Below, piece by piece: positions 26,753-35,534 of a stretch of DNA of 64,000 nt. The first letter of the stretch is position 1, and each line of letters opens with the position of its first letter. Below the pieces are notes generated by a model. The model searched no databases. It worked only from the letters and a program-made list of their open reading frames with translations, and was not told the DNA's origin. The translations under genes were made by a program, and so were the position numbers. The DNA comes from Hymenobacter taeanensis. Its GTDB lineage: Bacteria > Bacteroidota > Bacteroidia > Cytophagales > Hymenobacteraceae. The DNA lies in contig NZ_CP053538.1 of NCBI RefSeq assembly GCF_013137895.1, forward strand, positions 124,001 to 188,000. The letters are read 5' to 3'.

Positions 26753-27874
26753 TTAGCGCAACTCTAGGAGCGGCAGCGTTACATAGAACTCGGTTTCCGT
26801 TTGCTCAATTACCACGGGCTGCTTAGTAAGGAAGGCATAACGGGCTTGCAGGTTATTGAGGCCTAGGCCAGTTGATTCCCCATCGGTGAGGCGGCGGGGG
26901 CGGCGGTCATTGCGCACGGTGAGGGTGCGGGCTGCTTCATCAAGCTCAATACGAATGCGGAGTGGGTTGCGCTGGGAGGTGGCGTTGTGCTTGAGGGCAT
27001 TTTCGAGCAGGAGCTGCACGGCCAGCGGCGGCACCAGTAGGGCATCCAGCGCCGCCGTGGGCAACTCTATTTCTACTTGCACCCCTTCGCCCAGGCGGGT
27101 ATGCTGCAGAAACAAGTAGGCTTCTACGAACTTCATTTCTTCCGCCAGCGGTACTATCTCCTGCTCCTGACTATCGAGCACGTAGCGATACACCTGGCTG
27201 AGCTGACGGATGAAGCGTGAGGCGCGGGCCGGGTCGTTTTCCTCCACCAAGGAGGTTAGGGCATTCAGGGAGTTGAACAGAAAGTGCGGGTCAAGCTGCC
27301 GCCGCAGAGAGTCAGCCTGGGCCTGGGCATTTTCCTTCTGCAGGCGCACGGCCTGAATGGCCGCTTCACGCCACCCCAGCAGAAAAGAGCGACTATGCAT
27401 GAACAGCGAAATAACCACCGTAATCAGCAGTGGTACCACAAAGGGGCGCCACGTAAGCGAGCTAAGCGGCCGGTGGTGGTACAACACCATAAAACTTCCC
27501 GTGACCAGCAGAATGACCAGTAACGACAGCACCAGTGAAAACGCCAGCGTAGTCAGGAACCGCCGAACGGGCTGCACCGTCCAATCGACGCGGCGGTTAA
27601 GCCACTCGTTAGGGTAGCCATTGGCCAACCACAGCCCAAAGGTGTAGGCGAAGTTGTAGCCGAACGTAACCAGGAAATCTTCACTCCAGATCTTGCAGCC
27701 GTTGCAGAACAGAAACGACAGCCCGATGGATAGGCCTAGCATGAGCCCTGCCATGGTGAGCCACTGTCGGTGCGGGTAGTGTTTCCCTAGGTTGTAGACG
27801 GAGTTTGCCCGCGTGGTGGCAGGTTCCGGCGGGGCGGGGCGCCCCGACGACAGAGCAGGTTCAAGCATATGCAA
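26753..27874 (-). CDS. LytS-type sensor histidine kinase
   Basis: 373 residues. Four membrane segments between about residues 40 and 160, a coiled-coil stretch (QKENAQAQADSLRRQ), then the LytS kinase core with phosphoacceptor H197 in LDPHFLFNSLNALTSLVEE, ATP-binding LLLENALKHNATSQ and a G2 loop GESTGLGLNNLQARY. Met at residue 1 or 3 could be the start. Paralogue of the kinase at 23403 and arranged in mirror orientation to it. Confidence 0.9.
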   Translation of the reverse strand: MHMLEPALSSGRPAPPEPATTRANSVYNLGKHYPHRQWLTMAGLMLGLSIGLSFLFCNGCKIWSEDFLVTFGYNFAYTFGLWLANGYPNEWLNRRVDWTVQPVRRFLTTLAFSLVLSLLVILLVTGSFMVLYHHRPLSSLTWRPFVVPLLITVVISLFMHSRSFLLGWREAAIQAVRLQKENAQAQADSLRRQLDPHFLFNSLNALTSLVEENDPARASRFIRQLSQVYRYVLDSQEQEIVPLAEEMKFVEAYLFLQHTRLGEGVQVEIELPTAALDALLVPPLAVQLLLENALKHNATSQRNPLRIRIELDEAARTLTVRNDRRPRRLTDGESTGLGLNNLQARYAFLTKQPVVIEQTETEFYVTLPLLELR

Positions 27875-27911
27875 AGCCTTAGGCAGGCAAATAACGCAAC
27901 TGAAAGATACG

Positions 27912-27932
27912 GAAGCCAGCAGTGCTGGCTTC
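27912..27932. terminator. Hairpin between the secreted-protein gene and the LytS kinase gene
   Basis: GAAGCCAGCA and TGCTGGCTTC form a perfect stem around one base. On the minus strand it follows the stop of the 27947-28645 gene and is trailed by a moderately T-rich stretch, so it may reduce read-through into the kinase gene. The T run is weak. Confidence 0.45.
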
Positions 27933-27946
27933 GGCCCGCTACCGCT

Positions 27947-28645
27947 CTAGTTTGTGGAAGCGGTTTCGTAGCTTTTTAGCCGACCGGTTAGCTGCCGCTC
28001 GCCCCAGTTAGGCATCAGCCCAGATTTAGGCTGGAAGGCAGCGAAGCGCGCTTTAGCTTCCTGATAGAGTGGTTTAGCCACATCGGCCCCACCCCCGAAC
28101 ATAGCGGGAGTATAGTACACGTTGTTGGCCTGCACCAGGTAAATGCGCGGGTTGGCGGCATTGGCTTTTTTAGCCTCGCCAAGCGTTTCCGTTACCATTT
28201 TGGAGTACTTCATGGAGCGCACCATGGGCGAAATACCCAAGCGGGCCTGGTAGATGTAGGCCTGTAGCACCAACCGCTCCGATTCGTCGGCGCCCAACTT
28301 CTGAGCTTGGGTTAGGGCCGCCTCGGCTTGGTCGAGGTACTTGTCTTTGGTGTCGCCGTCTTCCTGGCTTACGAAGCAGGTGATGAGGCGGGCGTAGGCC
28401 TGGTAATAGCGGGGCAGCCAATCTTTAGGAGCTACCTGAGCGGCGCGCTCCAGCCTGGCATCTACTTGCTTCAGTTTTGCAGCATCACCGGTGCTCATGA
28501 GCTCCTGAATGGTAGTGCTCATCATGGCGGTGTAGCTGTCGGTGGCAGTGGCAGCGGTAGCGGTAGCGGTAGCTGGCGCTGGGGCCTGAGCTACGGCGGC
28601 AAAGGAAGCGGCTACAAGGGCGAGGGTAAACACCGACTTTTTCAT
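27947..28645 (-). CDS. Secreted TPR-like protein, candidate target of the LytTR system
   Basis: 232 residues from the ATG at 28645, chosen because it gives a clean signal peptide (MKKSVFTLALVAASFAAVAQ). The frame is open further up but crosses the promoter. A low-complexity Pro-Ala-Thr stretch follows (residues 20-35, encoded by short GCTACC repeats), then helical-repeat sequence (LERAAQVAPKDWLPRYYQAYARL, QAEAALTQAQKLGADESERL). Function unknown. Its upstream region shares a 35/37-base block with that of the TonB receptor at 31925. Confidence 0.75.
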   Translation of the reverse strand: MKKSVFTLALVAASFAAVAQAPAPATATATAATATDSYTAMMSTTIQELMSTGDAAKLKQVDARLERAAQVAPKDWLPRYYQAYARLITCFVSQEDGDTKDKYLDQAEAALTQAQKLGADESERLVLQAYIYQARLGISPMVRSMKYSKMVTETLGEAKKANAANPRIYLVQANNVYYTPAMFGGGADVAKPLYQEAKARFAAFQPKSGLMPNWGERQLTGRLKSYETASTN

Positions 28646-28675
28646 GGTGAACAGGGTTTGTGGTGGTTGATGCTT

Positions 28676-28746
28676 CAAAGGTGGCCTAGCCCCGGCCCCA
28701 AAGAAATTCGCTGTTACCGAAGCGTCGGATTTATGGGATGAAGTGT
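28676..28746 (-). promoter_or_regulatory. Promoter and shared 37-bp operator-like block, copy 1
   Basis: On the minus strand a -7-like CACCTTTG lies at 28676-28683 (one mismatch to TAnnTTTG), 31 bases before the ATG. Exactly 26 bases upstream of it is the block 28710-28746, containing CCGACGCTTCGG, an inverted CCGA/TCGG pair. The same block with two differences, at the same distance from a -7 element, precedes the TonB receptor gene. Such position-locked conservation points to an activator site. Confidence 0.7.
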
Positions 28747-28879
28747 AATCTTCTGTAAGTGATGAGGTGAATGGCTGATAAACGCTTGATTACGGATGAC
28801 ACTAAACGCACAAGAGCCGCAGCTAGTAAGCTGTGGCTCTTGACGTAATGAATGTTGGCTTGTAGGTAAGCCGAAGTGG

Positions 28880-29647
28880 TTACTGGCTAGAACGTGTTAC
28901 GCCGATGATTACACCAAAATCCCCATCGGTCTGTCTCCACTCCTGTTCTGGCAAGTAAGCTCGTGACACAAATCCATCGAGATATAATGCCGTCTGACAC
29001 CCTTGCTGCTGGAAGTAAAGAGCAAAATCGTATAGACTGACTTTCTGCTTTGACATTACAAATAACACGGTGCCATCTGGCAGTATGCCCACCCCATTGC
29101 GAATGTTCAGGTTAGTGGAATGAGCTTTGAACGCCGGATGAATCCGTCCTTGTAGCACCAGCATAGGGCCCGACTGAGTAGCATATTGAATGTGCTGCTT
29201 CGGGAAAGAAACTGTAGGAGTAATACCGGCCTTTCCATTAGTGGTCAGGAAGAAAACCCCATTGGGCTTTAAATAAAAGTTGCCCTCTCCACTCGCAGTA
29301 TCAATGGGTGTTAGAGGTACGCCCTGCTCTACAAACAAACCCAGCGGGGTATTATCCGCTTTATACATGCCGCCGTTGGTAGCGAACAGTAGCCGCTGAT
29401 GCCTAGTCTCCAGCCATGTTTTTAACCGCTGAATGCTACGCAACTTCTCGCCCCTGTCATCTTTCCAGTACAGGCGTACCGTCTGCTGTCGGGGGTTTAC
29501 TCGGTAACTGAGATAGTGGTCAGAATCAGGCGGTCGGGCAATGTCGCCCGAACCGCATTGTACCATACCTAAGCTACCCAGTAAGGCAACCCACCGTAGC
29601 AAACAGATGCGTCGGAAATGGCTGTAAAAGGTTTCTCTACTTAGCAT
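28880..29647 (-). CDS. Phosphodiester glycosidase-like (NAGPA/DUF2233) exported protein
   Basis: 255 residues from the ATG at 29647; the frame is open to 29740 but would then overlap the TonB receptor gene. An N-terminal hydrophobic helix ending LGSLGMVQCGSGD suggests export, possibly as a lipoprotein with a non-classical lipobox. The body has the NAGPA/DUF2233 signature: LLFATNGGMY early, NFYLKPNGVFFL, RNGVGILPDG, and LYLDGFVSRAYLPEQ, where the Asp/Gly segment is conserved. The family includes the enzyme that removes N-acetylglucosamine from phosphodiesters; the bacterial substrate here is unknown. Confidence 0.8.
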   Translation of the reverse strand: MLSRETFYSHFRRICLLRWVALLGSLGMVQCGSGDIARPPDSDHYLSYRVNPRQQTVRLYWKDDRGEKLRSIQRLKTWLETRHQRLLFATNGGMYKADNTPLGLFVEQGVPLTPIDTASGEGNFYLKPNGVFFLTTNGKAGITPTVSFPKQHIQYATQSGPMLVLQGRIHPAFKAHSTNLNIRNGVGILPDGTVLFVMSKQKVSLYDFALYFQQQGCQTALYLDGFVSRAYLPEQEWRQTDGDFGVIIGVTRSSQ

Positions 29648-29723
29648 CGCGAGAACAGTGAGCTGGCAACTTACACCACCAACTTCGGTTTCCGATGCTA
29701 GGATTCCCTTGTCACTCAAAAGC

Positions 29724-31925
29724 CTACTCCGGCCGCTCATCCACGCTGCCGGGGTGCTGCTTGTTGATGGAGATGAACACGCCCAGAAACAGCATGCGAG
29801 GAGCAGTAGGCGTCACGGCCACGCGGTTGTAGCTGCCCGAGATGTCGGGCTGGGAGGCGTAGCGGTAGCCGTACACGTTCTGGCGGCCGAGCACGTTGTT
29901 GGCGGCTACATGCACGATGGTATACTTGCCAAACAGGCGGGTGATGTAGCTGGCGTTCAGGCTCAGATCCTGATAAGTGGGCAGCTGGCCCTGGTTGTAG
30001 CCATGCTCAGGATGGTTAAGGTCGTTATAGCGGCGGGGGCTGCCGTAGCTGAAGGTGGCGCCAAACAAGGTGTGCAGATTAGCCACCCAGTATTTCCCCA
30101 CCACCGACACGTTGTGGCGCGCCGCAAACGTGGGCACGGCCGCTACGGGGTCTTGGCGGTACTGGCGCTTGGTGTCCAGGAAGCCATAGCTGATGTAGTA
30201 CTCTAAGTTTTTGATGGTTTTCCGGTCGCGCCACAGCACATCCAGGCCGCGGGCGTAGCCGGTGCCGTTGTTATCGTAAGCTGTAGCGTTGAGGGTGTTG
30301 TGGCCATCGAAGCGCGTGAGGTGGCTATAGGTTTTGTAGTAGGCCTCTACCTGCAGCAGTTGCCGGTCGTGGGTGTACTGGTAGGTGAGCACCGAGTGGG
30401 CGGCCTGCTCGAAGCGCAGGTTAGGCTGCACCAGCAGCAGGCTGGTGGTAGGGGTTTGGTAGAAGTGGCCGTACGCACCCGAGAGGGAGCTATTCTCAGT
30501 GGTCTGGTAAGCCAGGGCCAGACGAGGGGCGGCGTTCCAGTGGCCTAGTAGCGCCGAGTATTCGCCGCGCCCACCAATGCGGCCGGCCAGCCGGTCAGAG
30601 AGCTGAAAGTCGCTTTCCAGGAAGCCTGCTGCGCGGCGCTCCAGAAATGAAGGCGCATAGGTGGCAGCTGCTGCGGCGTTGGGCTGTACTTGCTGCGTGA
30701 CCTTCTGGGCCAGCACCTCGGCCCCCACTTTCACATTCCAGCGCGCGGCGGCTGAGTCATTGATCAGCACTACGCGGGCAATGGCGGCTTGCTCCAGTGT
30801 GCGGAGCCGAACAGTGTCGGGCGCCACATGTTGGTCGTCGCGGCTGAGGCCTAGGCCAGTTTGCAGACTCCAGCCGCGGCGCAAGGGGCTGCGGAAGGTA
30901 GTATTGAGGTAGCCATTGGTGCTGCGCAGGGCCACGCGCTGCATACCGGCAGGCTCAGGGCTGGGCTGCCCAATGCTGAGCTGCTGCTGGCTCCAGGTGC
31001 CGTACACTTTCAACATACCGGCCTGTCCGGTACGGTGACGCAACCCCACCGACGAGTTCACGCCACGGGGCGACTGAAACCACGTTACGTTCTGGGGCAG
31101 CAGATGCTGGTAAGGCGTGAGGTTGGTGTAATCGATAGTACCATCGAGGGAAGTCCGCTCCCAGCGCTTGGTGCGAGAAGCTCCCAGAAAGACGGAGCTC
31201 ACAGAAACGCCCGTTTGCGTCTCAGGAGCCAGATCCGTAGAGTTCAGCAGCAGCACCCCCGACAAGGCCTGTCCATACAACGCGGAGTAGCCGCCCGTGC
31301 TGAAAACGGTGCCTTTGAACAGGGAGGGCGAGAAACGGCCCCGGGCGGGCACTGCCGCCACGGTAGCGTTGTAGGGGTTTTGTACGGGTAGCCCGTCCAG
31401 GTAAATCTTGGTTTCGGAGGCGGCCCCGCCCCGTACGAACAGCATGCCATCCTCCCCTACCCGCGTGGTGCCGGGCAGGGTATTAAAGGCCGCCGATACA
31501 TCGGCCAGCGCCCCGGCGGTGGTTTGCACGTCGCGGGTGTTAAGGGCGGCGCTGCGGTGCTCGTCGCTGGCCTCGAAGGCGCCGGCCGTAATGACTACCG
31601 AGCCCAGGGCGTGGGGCGTGCTCTTCAGCACCAGCTCTAGCCGCAGCGGTTGTTTGCTGAGAGTTACGGCCCGCTCTACCGTCACGAAGCCCAGCAGACT
31701 GGCCTGCAGCACGTAGCTGCCAGCGGGCTGCTGAGTTTCAAACCGGAAGTGGCCCAGCGAGTCGGTGCTGGCCCCGTCGAAGGTGGCTTTGAGGAATACG
31801 TTAACCCCCGGCAGCGGCAGCCCCTGCGCATCGCGGACGGTGCCGCTGATGGCGGTAACTGTTTGCGCCAGCAGGCCCAGGGCCGGAGTCAGGAAGAACA
31901 GGACGAGGAGTAGCAGACGTTTCAT
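29724..31925 (-). CDS. TonB-dependent outer-membrane receptor
   Basis: 733 residues. The ATG at 31925 gives a signal peptide (MKRLLLLVLFFLTPALGLLA); the frame is open to 31952. Residues about 22-105 form a carboxypeptidase-D-like domain (ISGTVRDAQGLPLPGVNVFL). The plug follows (FNTLPGTTRVGEDGMLFVRG, KIYLDGLPVQNPYN) and then a 22-strand-type barrel to the C-terminus. No SusD partner is adjacent, so this is a stand-alone receptor rather than a PUL pair. Substrate unknown. The promoter region holds the second copy of the shared 37-bp block. Confidence 0.92.
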   Translation of the reverse strand: MKRLLLLVLFFLTPALGLLAQTVTAISGTVRDAQGLPLPGVNVFLKATFDGASTDSLGHFRFETQQPAGSYVLQASLLGFVTVERAVTLSKQPLRLELVLKSTPHALGSVVITAGAFEASDEHRSAALNTRDVQTTAGALADVSAAFNTLPGTTRVGEDGMLFVRGGAASETKIYLDGLPVQNPYNATVAAVPARGRFSPSLFKGTVFSTGGYSALYGQALSGVLLLNSTDLAPETQTGVSVSSVFLGASRTKRWERTSLDGTIDYTNLTPYQHLLPQNVTWFQSPRGVNSSVGLRHRTGQAGMLKVYGTWSQQQLSIGQPSPEPAGMQRVALRSTNGYLNTTFRSPLRRGWSLQTGLGLSRDDQHVAPDTVRLRTLEQAAIARVVLINDSAAARWNVKVGAEVLAQKVTQQVQPNAAAAATYAPSFLERRAAGFLESDFQLSDRLAGRIGGRGEYSALLGHWNAAPRLALAYQTTENSSLSGAYGHFYQTPTTSLLLVQPNLRFEQAAHSVLTYQYTHDRQLLQVEAYYKTYSHLTRFDGHNTLNATAYDNNGTGYARGLDVLWRDRKTIKNLEYYISYGFLDTKRQYRQDPVAAVPTFAARHNVSVVGKYWVANLHTLFGATFSYGSPRRYNDLNHPEHGYNQGQLPTYQDLSLNASYITRLFGKYTIVHVAANNVLGRQNVYGYRYASQPDISGSYNRVAVTPTAPRMLFLGVFISINKQHPGSVDERPE

Positions 31926-32527
31926 GGTGGTGGCAGCGAAGTAATAGGCCAAAAGTGGCCCGATGCCGCGGCGGATGAAACTTGCTGTTACCGAAGCGTC
32001 GGATTAACGGGATGAAGTGTGAAGCAGCCCATTAATCCGCTATTGGTCGTGTTCAGGCTGGTTACGAAAGCGCGTCATACTTCACCTACCGAAGCCCCTC
32101 ACCTGCTAACCGCCTGGCTGTAGAGGCGTATACTTGTGTCACATCGTGTGCTGATGTTGTTTATCCAGCGGTGGTCTGGCGGTATCGCTCTCGGCTGGAT
32201 AAACAGTAAGCCAACGCCCGTGATGCTGAGCGGAGTTAAAGTCTCTTTTCCGTTTTGCCAGGCCGATGTTGAGACGTAATAAGTGAAGCCTAGGCGTTGC
32301 TGACATCGCACCGTTTAGGCCAGTTGTTCAGGACAAAGACACCACTATAGGCCTCTATGCCGCACAATGTCAGCACGCGGGCGTGGCGGTTTTGCAGGCT
32401 CCGGTTTACTTTTTCCTAAAGCCCTGACACCTGTGAAGCATGCTGCGCTGGCTGCGGCTAACAGCAACCCCGGCTTCTTCCCGGCAAGCCTTTATCTTGC
32501 GCCAGCTCATCTGTATACAAACGCTTT
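31926..32527. other. Divergent intergenic region upstream of the TonB receptor and the MOSC gene
   Basis: Besides the regulatory block above, it contains a perfect 12-base inverted repeat (TGTTTATCCAGC at 32158-32169 and its complement at 32194-32205) and a decayed half copy of the family B repeat at about 32219-32245. No gene is supported. Confidence 0.5.
31950..32020 (-). promoter_or_regulatory. Promoter and shared 37-bp operator-like block, copy 2
   Basis: On the minus strand CACTTTTG at 31950-31957 is a -7-like element 24 bases before the receptor ATG. The block at 31984-32020 matches 28710-28746 at 35 of 37 positions and is again exactly 26 bases from the -7 element. Confidence 0.7.
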
Positions 32528-33163
32528 ATGCAACTCCTCTCCCTCAACATTGGGTTACCGCAGGAATATAGTTGGAAGGGTAAGCCAGTCCGGACCAGCA
32601 TTTTCAAGCAGCCTACCACTGAACCAGTATATGTGCACACAGAGCACCTGGCCGGCGATGGGCAGGCTGATTTGCGCGTACACGGTGGGCCCAATAAGGC
32701 AGTATATTCTTATCCGCAGGAGCATTACGCTTTCTGGCAGAATCACCTCGGGGGCGAGGAGCTGGCAGCTGGTGCTTTCGGGGAAAACCTAACGACCACT
32801 GGGCTCCTGGAAGACCAGGTGCGGGTAGGCGACTGTTATCAGATCGGGACGGCCGTACTGATGGCAGTTCAGCCCCGCCAACCCTGCTTTAAGCTAGGCC
32901 TCCGCTTCCAAAATGACCAGATGATCCGGGATTTTGAGCAGGCAGGCCGCAGCGGCATCTATTTCCAGGTGCAGAAGGAAGGCACTGTACAAGCCGGCGA
33001 CACTATCACGCTAGTGCAGCAGTCGCCCTACGCCGTGACCATTCAGGATCTAACCGACAGCCTCTCCCCCGGCCCTAAGAACGCCCGTAAGCTCGAAGCC
33101 ATGCTTGAAGCGCCCCATCTGACGCCCTCGTGGCGCGAGCGGCTCACCCGCCTGCTGGTGTGA
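32528..33163 (+). CDS. MOSC-domain protein (YiiM type)
   Basis: 211 residues. The MOSC domain covers about residues 20-165, with HGGPNKAVYSYPQEHYAFW and FGENLTTTGLLEDQVRVGD early and the conserved cysteine C120 in QPRQPCFKLGLRF. A C-terminal three-helix extension (about 175-211) places it with E. coli YiiM. MOSC proteins use the cysteine to bind or carry sulphur or molybdenum cofactor; YiiM acts in reduction of hydroxylated bases. Single gene, no obvious operon partner. Confidence 0.9.
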   Translation: MQLLSLNIGLPQEYSWKGKPVRTSIFKQPTTEPVYVHTEHLAGDGQADLRVHGGPNKAVYSYPQEHYAFWQNHLGGEELAAGAFGENLTTTGLLEDQVRVGDCYQIGTAVLMAVQPRQPCFKLGLRFQNDQMIRDFEQAGRSGIYFQVQKEGTVQAGDTITLVQQSPYAVTIQDLTDSLSPGPKNARKLEAMLEAPHLTPSWRERLTRLLV

Positions 33164-33191
33164 GCCAGAGTAAGCTAGGCCGGTGTGGTTA

Positions 33192-33213
33192 GCTAGCCAG
33201 TAGAACGGCTAGC
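33192..33213. terminator. Short hairpin between convergent genes
   Basis: GCTAGCC and GGCTAGC around eight bases, partly overlapping the end of the kinase gene at 33209. No T run, so terminator activity is uncertain. Confidence 0.3.
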
Positions 33214-35191
33214 CTGGGGCCACTGGCAGGGTCACTATGATTTCAGTACCCTCGCCTTCCCGGCTTTGCACATGCAGCGTGCCGCCATGGCTCTTCACAA
33301 TATCGTGGCTCAAGGAGAGACCCAGGCCAGTGCCCTCGCCCATGGGTTTAGTGGTGAAGAATGGCTCAAAAATGCGCTCTTGCTCATCAACCGGTATTCC
33401 TACGCCATTATCCCGGATGCTGATAACCACGGCCCCATCTGGCTGAGTTTGGGTGCTGGCTGTTACCTGCGGCTCATAGCTGGCACTGGCCGTACGTTGC
33501 CGCTGGCGCACGGCATGCAGGGCATTGGTGCACAGGTTGAGCACTGCCCGGCCTAAGTCAGGGGCCACTACGGGCACTAGCGGCCCGGCAGCATCAAGGT
33601 GCGTAATTAATTGAGCCGTAAACTGCGGGTCTTGTTGGCGCACCCCTTCGTAGGCCAGGCGCAAGTGCTCCTGCACCAGTTGGTTGAGGTTGGTGGGTAC
33701 GCGAGGGGCCTGGCCAGTGCGGGCATGCTCCAGCATGCCCTTAATGATGGCCGTAGCTCGCTGCCCGTGCTGGCTGATTTCCTGCAGGTTTTGTTTCAGG
33801 CCAGCCAGAATTTCGCGGTCAAGGGCTCCGTCGTGAGTGAGGCGCTGGGCTCCGTTTATTTCCTCTACCAAACCTGTGCTGGCGGCGGCAAACTGCTTCA
33901 CAAAGCCCAGAGGGTTCTGCAGCTCGTGGGCTACTCCGGCCGTCAGCTCGCCCAGAAACGCCATTTTTTCTCGTTGCACCAGCATCAGCTGGGCTTCTTT
34001 CAGCTCGGCCAGTGAGGCCTGCAGTGCTTCGTTGGCGTGGTGCTGCTGGCGCCATCCGCGCACCAGCAGTGCCACCACCAGCAGCAGTACCCCTAGCCCC
34101 GCCAGCAGGCAGTAGGTTTGGTAGCGGGTTTTGAGCGCTATTTGAGTGGCCTTGGCTTGCTGAGCCCGCTGCTGCTCCTGGTAGTTAAGCCCCTGCAGGC
34201 GCATCACTTTCTCTTGCCCAAACAGGGTATCTTTCATAGCCAGCACCTGCCGCTGGTATTTAAAGGCACTATCCACGGGGCCCCGGGCCCTGAAGTCCTG
34301 AGTGAGCAGCAGGCTGGCGTTGAGCACCCCCCGCAAAAAGCCGTTGAGACGGGCCACCTGATACCCCAACCGCGCATAGTAAATACTTGAATCGAGGCGG
34401 GCTTGCTGCTGATATAGCGTAGCCAGGCCCACATAAGAAAAATTGGCGCTGCGTGAGTGGTGCAGCTTTTTTGACTCCCGAATGCTGCGGCGGTAGAATT
34501 CCAGCGCGTCGGTGGGGCGCCCTTGCTTGCGGGCAACCTGGCCCAGGCCATAGAGGATGTAGTTGGTGGGGGTGCCCAAGCGACGCGCCAGCTGGTACGC
34601 CCGCTCCTGAAAAATGCGGGCAGAATCTACCTCATTATACAGGTCGTAGGCCAGACCAATATTGCTGAGGTCAACCACCATGCGCTTCTCATCATGCAGT
34701 TTCTCGCCGAGGCGCAGAGCCCGGAAGTAGTAGGCCAGTCCCTCCCGCCGGTCGCGCAGGTACACGTAAATGATACCAATGCTGCGCAGGTTCTGGGCCT
34801 GCAGGCGCAGATCGTGGGTGGTTTCGCCGAGGTGCAACGACTGCTGAAACAGCTCTAGCGCCTGCGCCAGGTTGCTTTCGCGGTACACAGATCCCAGCCG
34901 GTTCAGGGCTTCGCCCTCGCCATGGCGGTAACCAGCCCGGTGGGCCAGCGCCAGCGCCCGGTTAGCATACGCCGCCGCCGAATCAACGCGGAGCACCCAG
35001 TACTGGTCGCTCATTTGGCACAGCAGCAGCACACGGCTGGTATCAGAGGGAGTTTGCTGTACCAGCTGGCGCAGGCTATCCAACGCGGGGCTTTGGGCCT
35101 GAGCAGTTAGCCTGGCACTCCACAGCAACAGTCCCAGAAAGAGGACTCTGCCAACAGGCTGAGAAAACAAGAATGTGCAAAGACGAGACAT
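33209..35191 (-). CDS. TPR-containing sensor histidine kinase
   Basis: 660 residues. Signal peptide (about 1-32), then TPR repeats from about residue 40 to 335 in the periplasm (HLGETTHDLRLQAQNLRSIG, ALEFYRRSIRESKKLHHSRS), one membrane helix near 350-370 (LLAGLGVLLLVVALLV), a coiled coil and a full kinase core. The phosphoacceptor is H422 in LTAGVAHELQNPLGFVKQF; N box NLCTNALHAV, G1 DNGVGI and G2 GTGLGLSLSHDI are intact. This is the hybrid TPR-kinase type common in Bacteroidetes. No response regulator is adjacent. Confidence 0.9.
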   Translation of the reverse strand: MSRLCTFLFSQPVGRVLFLGLLLWSARLTAQAQSPALDSLRQLVQQTPSDTSRVLLLCQMSDQYWVLRVDSAAAYANRALALAHRAGYRHGEGEALNRLGSVYRESNLAQALELFQQSLHLGETTHDLRLQAQNLRSIGIIYVYLRDRREGLAYYFRALRLGEKLHDEKRMVVDLSNIGLAYDLYNEVDSARIFQERAYQLARRLGTPTNYILYGLGQVARKQGRPTDALEFYRRSIRESKKLHHSRSANFSYVGLATLYQQQARLDSSIYYARLGYQVARLNGFLRGVLNASLLLTQDFRARGPVDSAFKYQRQVLAMKDTLFGQEKVMRLQGLNYQEQQRAQQAKATQIALKTRYQTYCLLAGLGVLLLVVALLVRGWRQQHHANEALQASLAELKEAQLMLVQREKMAFLGELTAGVAHELQNPLGFVKQFAAASTGLVEEINGAQRLTHDGALDREILAGLKQNLQEISQHGQRATAIIKGMLEHARTGQAPRVPTNLNQLVQEHLRLAYEGVRQQDPQFTAQLITHLDAAGPLVPVVAPDLGRAVLNLCTNALHAVRQRQRTASASYEPQVTASTQTQPDGAVVISIRDNGVGIPVDEQERIFEPFFTTKPMGEGTGLGLSLSHDIVKSHGGTLHVQSREGEGTEIIVTLPVAPG

Positions 35192-35534
35192 GGAAAGAGC
35201 GCAAGCCGATATAAATATAAGCGGTCATAGCTCAACCACATGCCTTCCATAAGCCCCTGTCTCTGTAGTATATTCACAAACCCTTATAAAACGCATTAAA
35301 CACTGTTTTTCACTTTATGCTGGATTCCATTTTTTGGAATCCAAATTCACCCAGCTCAGTCGGATGGTCGGCTTAGCTCTGCTAATCAAGCCTTTTCACC
35401 AAGCAATAGCTTCTTACTTTCATTCTACTTTTGACAACGCTTCCAAAACTCGCTCAAGCTTGAACCCCACCAGCCTCTACCCGGCGGCAGCTTAGCAGCC
35501 GTATAACAGGCATTTCTTCGTTCTGAAAGAGGCT
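35192..35534. other. Intergenic region with a palindrome and a promoter element
   Basis: A perfect inverted repeat TGGATTCCA/TGGAATCCA with five T in the loop lies at 35321-35343; it could be an operator or an RNA hairpin. TACTTTTG at 35426-35433 is a perfect -7 element for the HAD gene at 35535. Nothing else was recognised. Confidence 0.5.
35426..35433 (+). promoter_or_regulatory. -7 promoter element of the HAD gene
   Basis: TACTTTTG matches TAnnTTTG exactly and would give a leader of about 95 bases. A good -33 TTG is not seen. Confidence 0.5.

Noticed and set aside
28553..28575. Short GGTAGC-type tandem repeat as a phase-variation tract
   Set aside because: Only about three units of a six-base repeat; changes would keep the frame and only alter an Ala-Thr linker.
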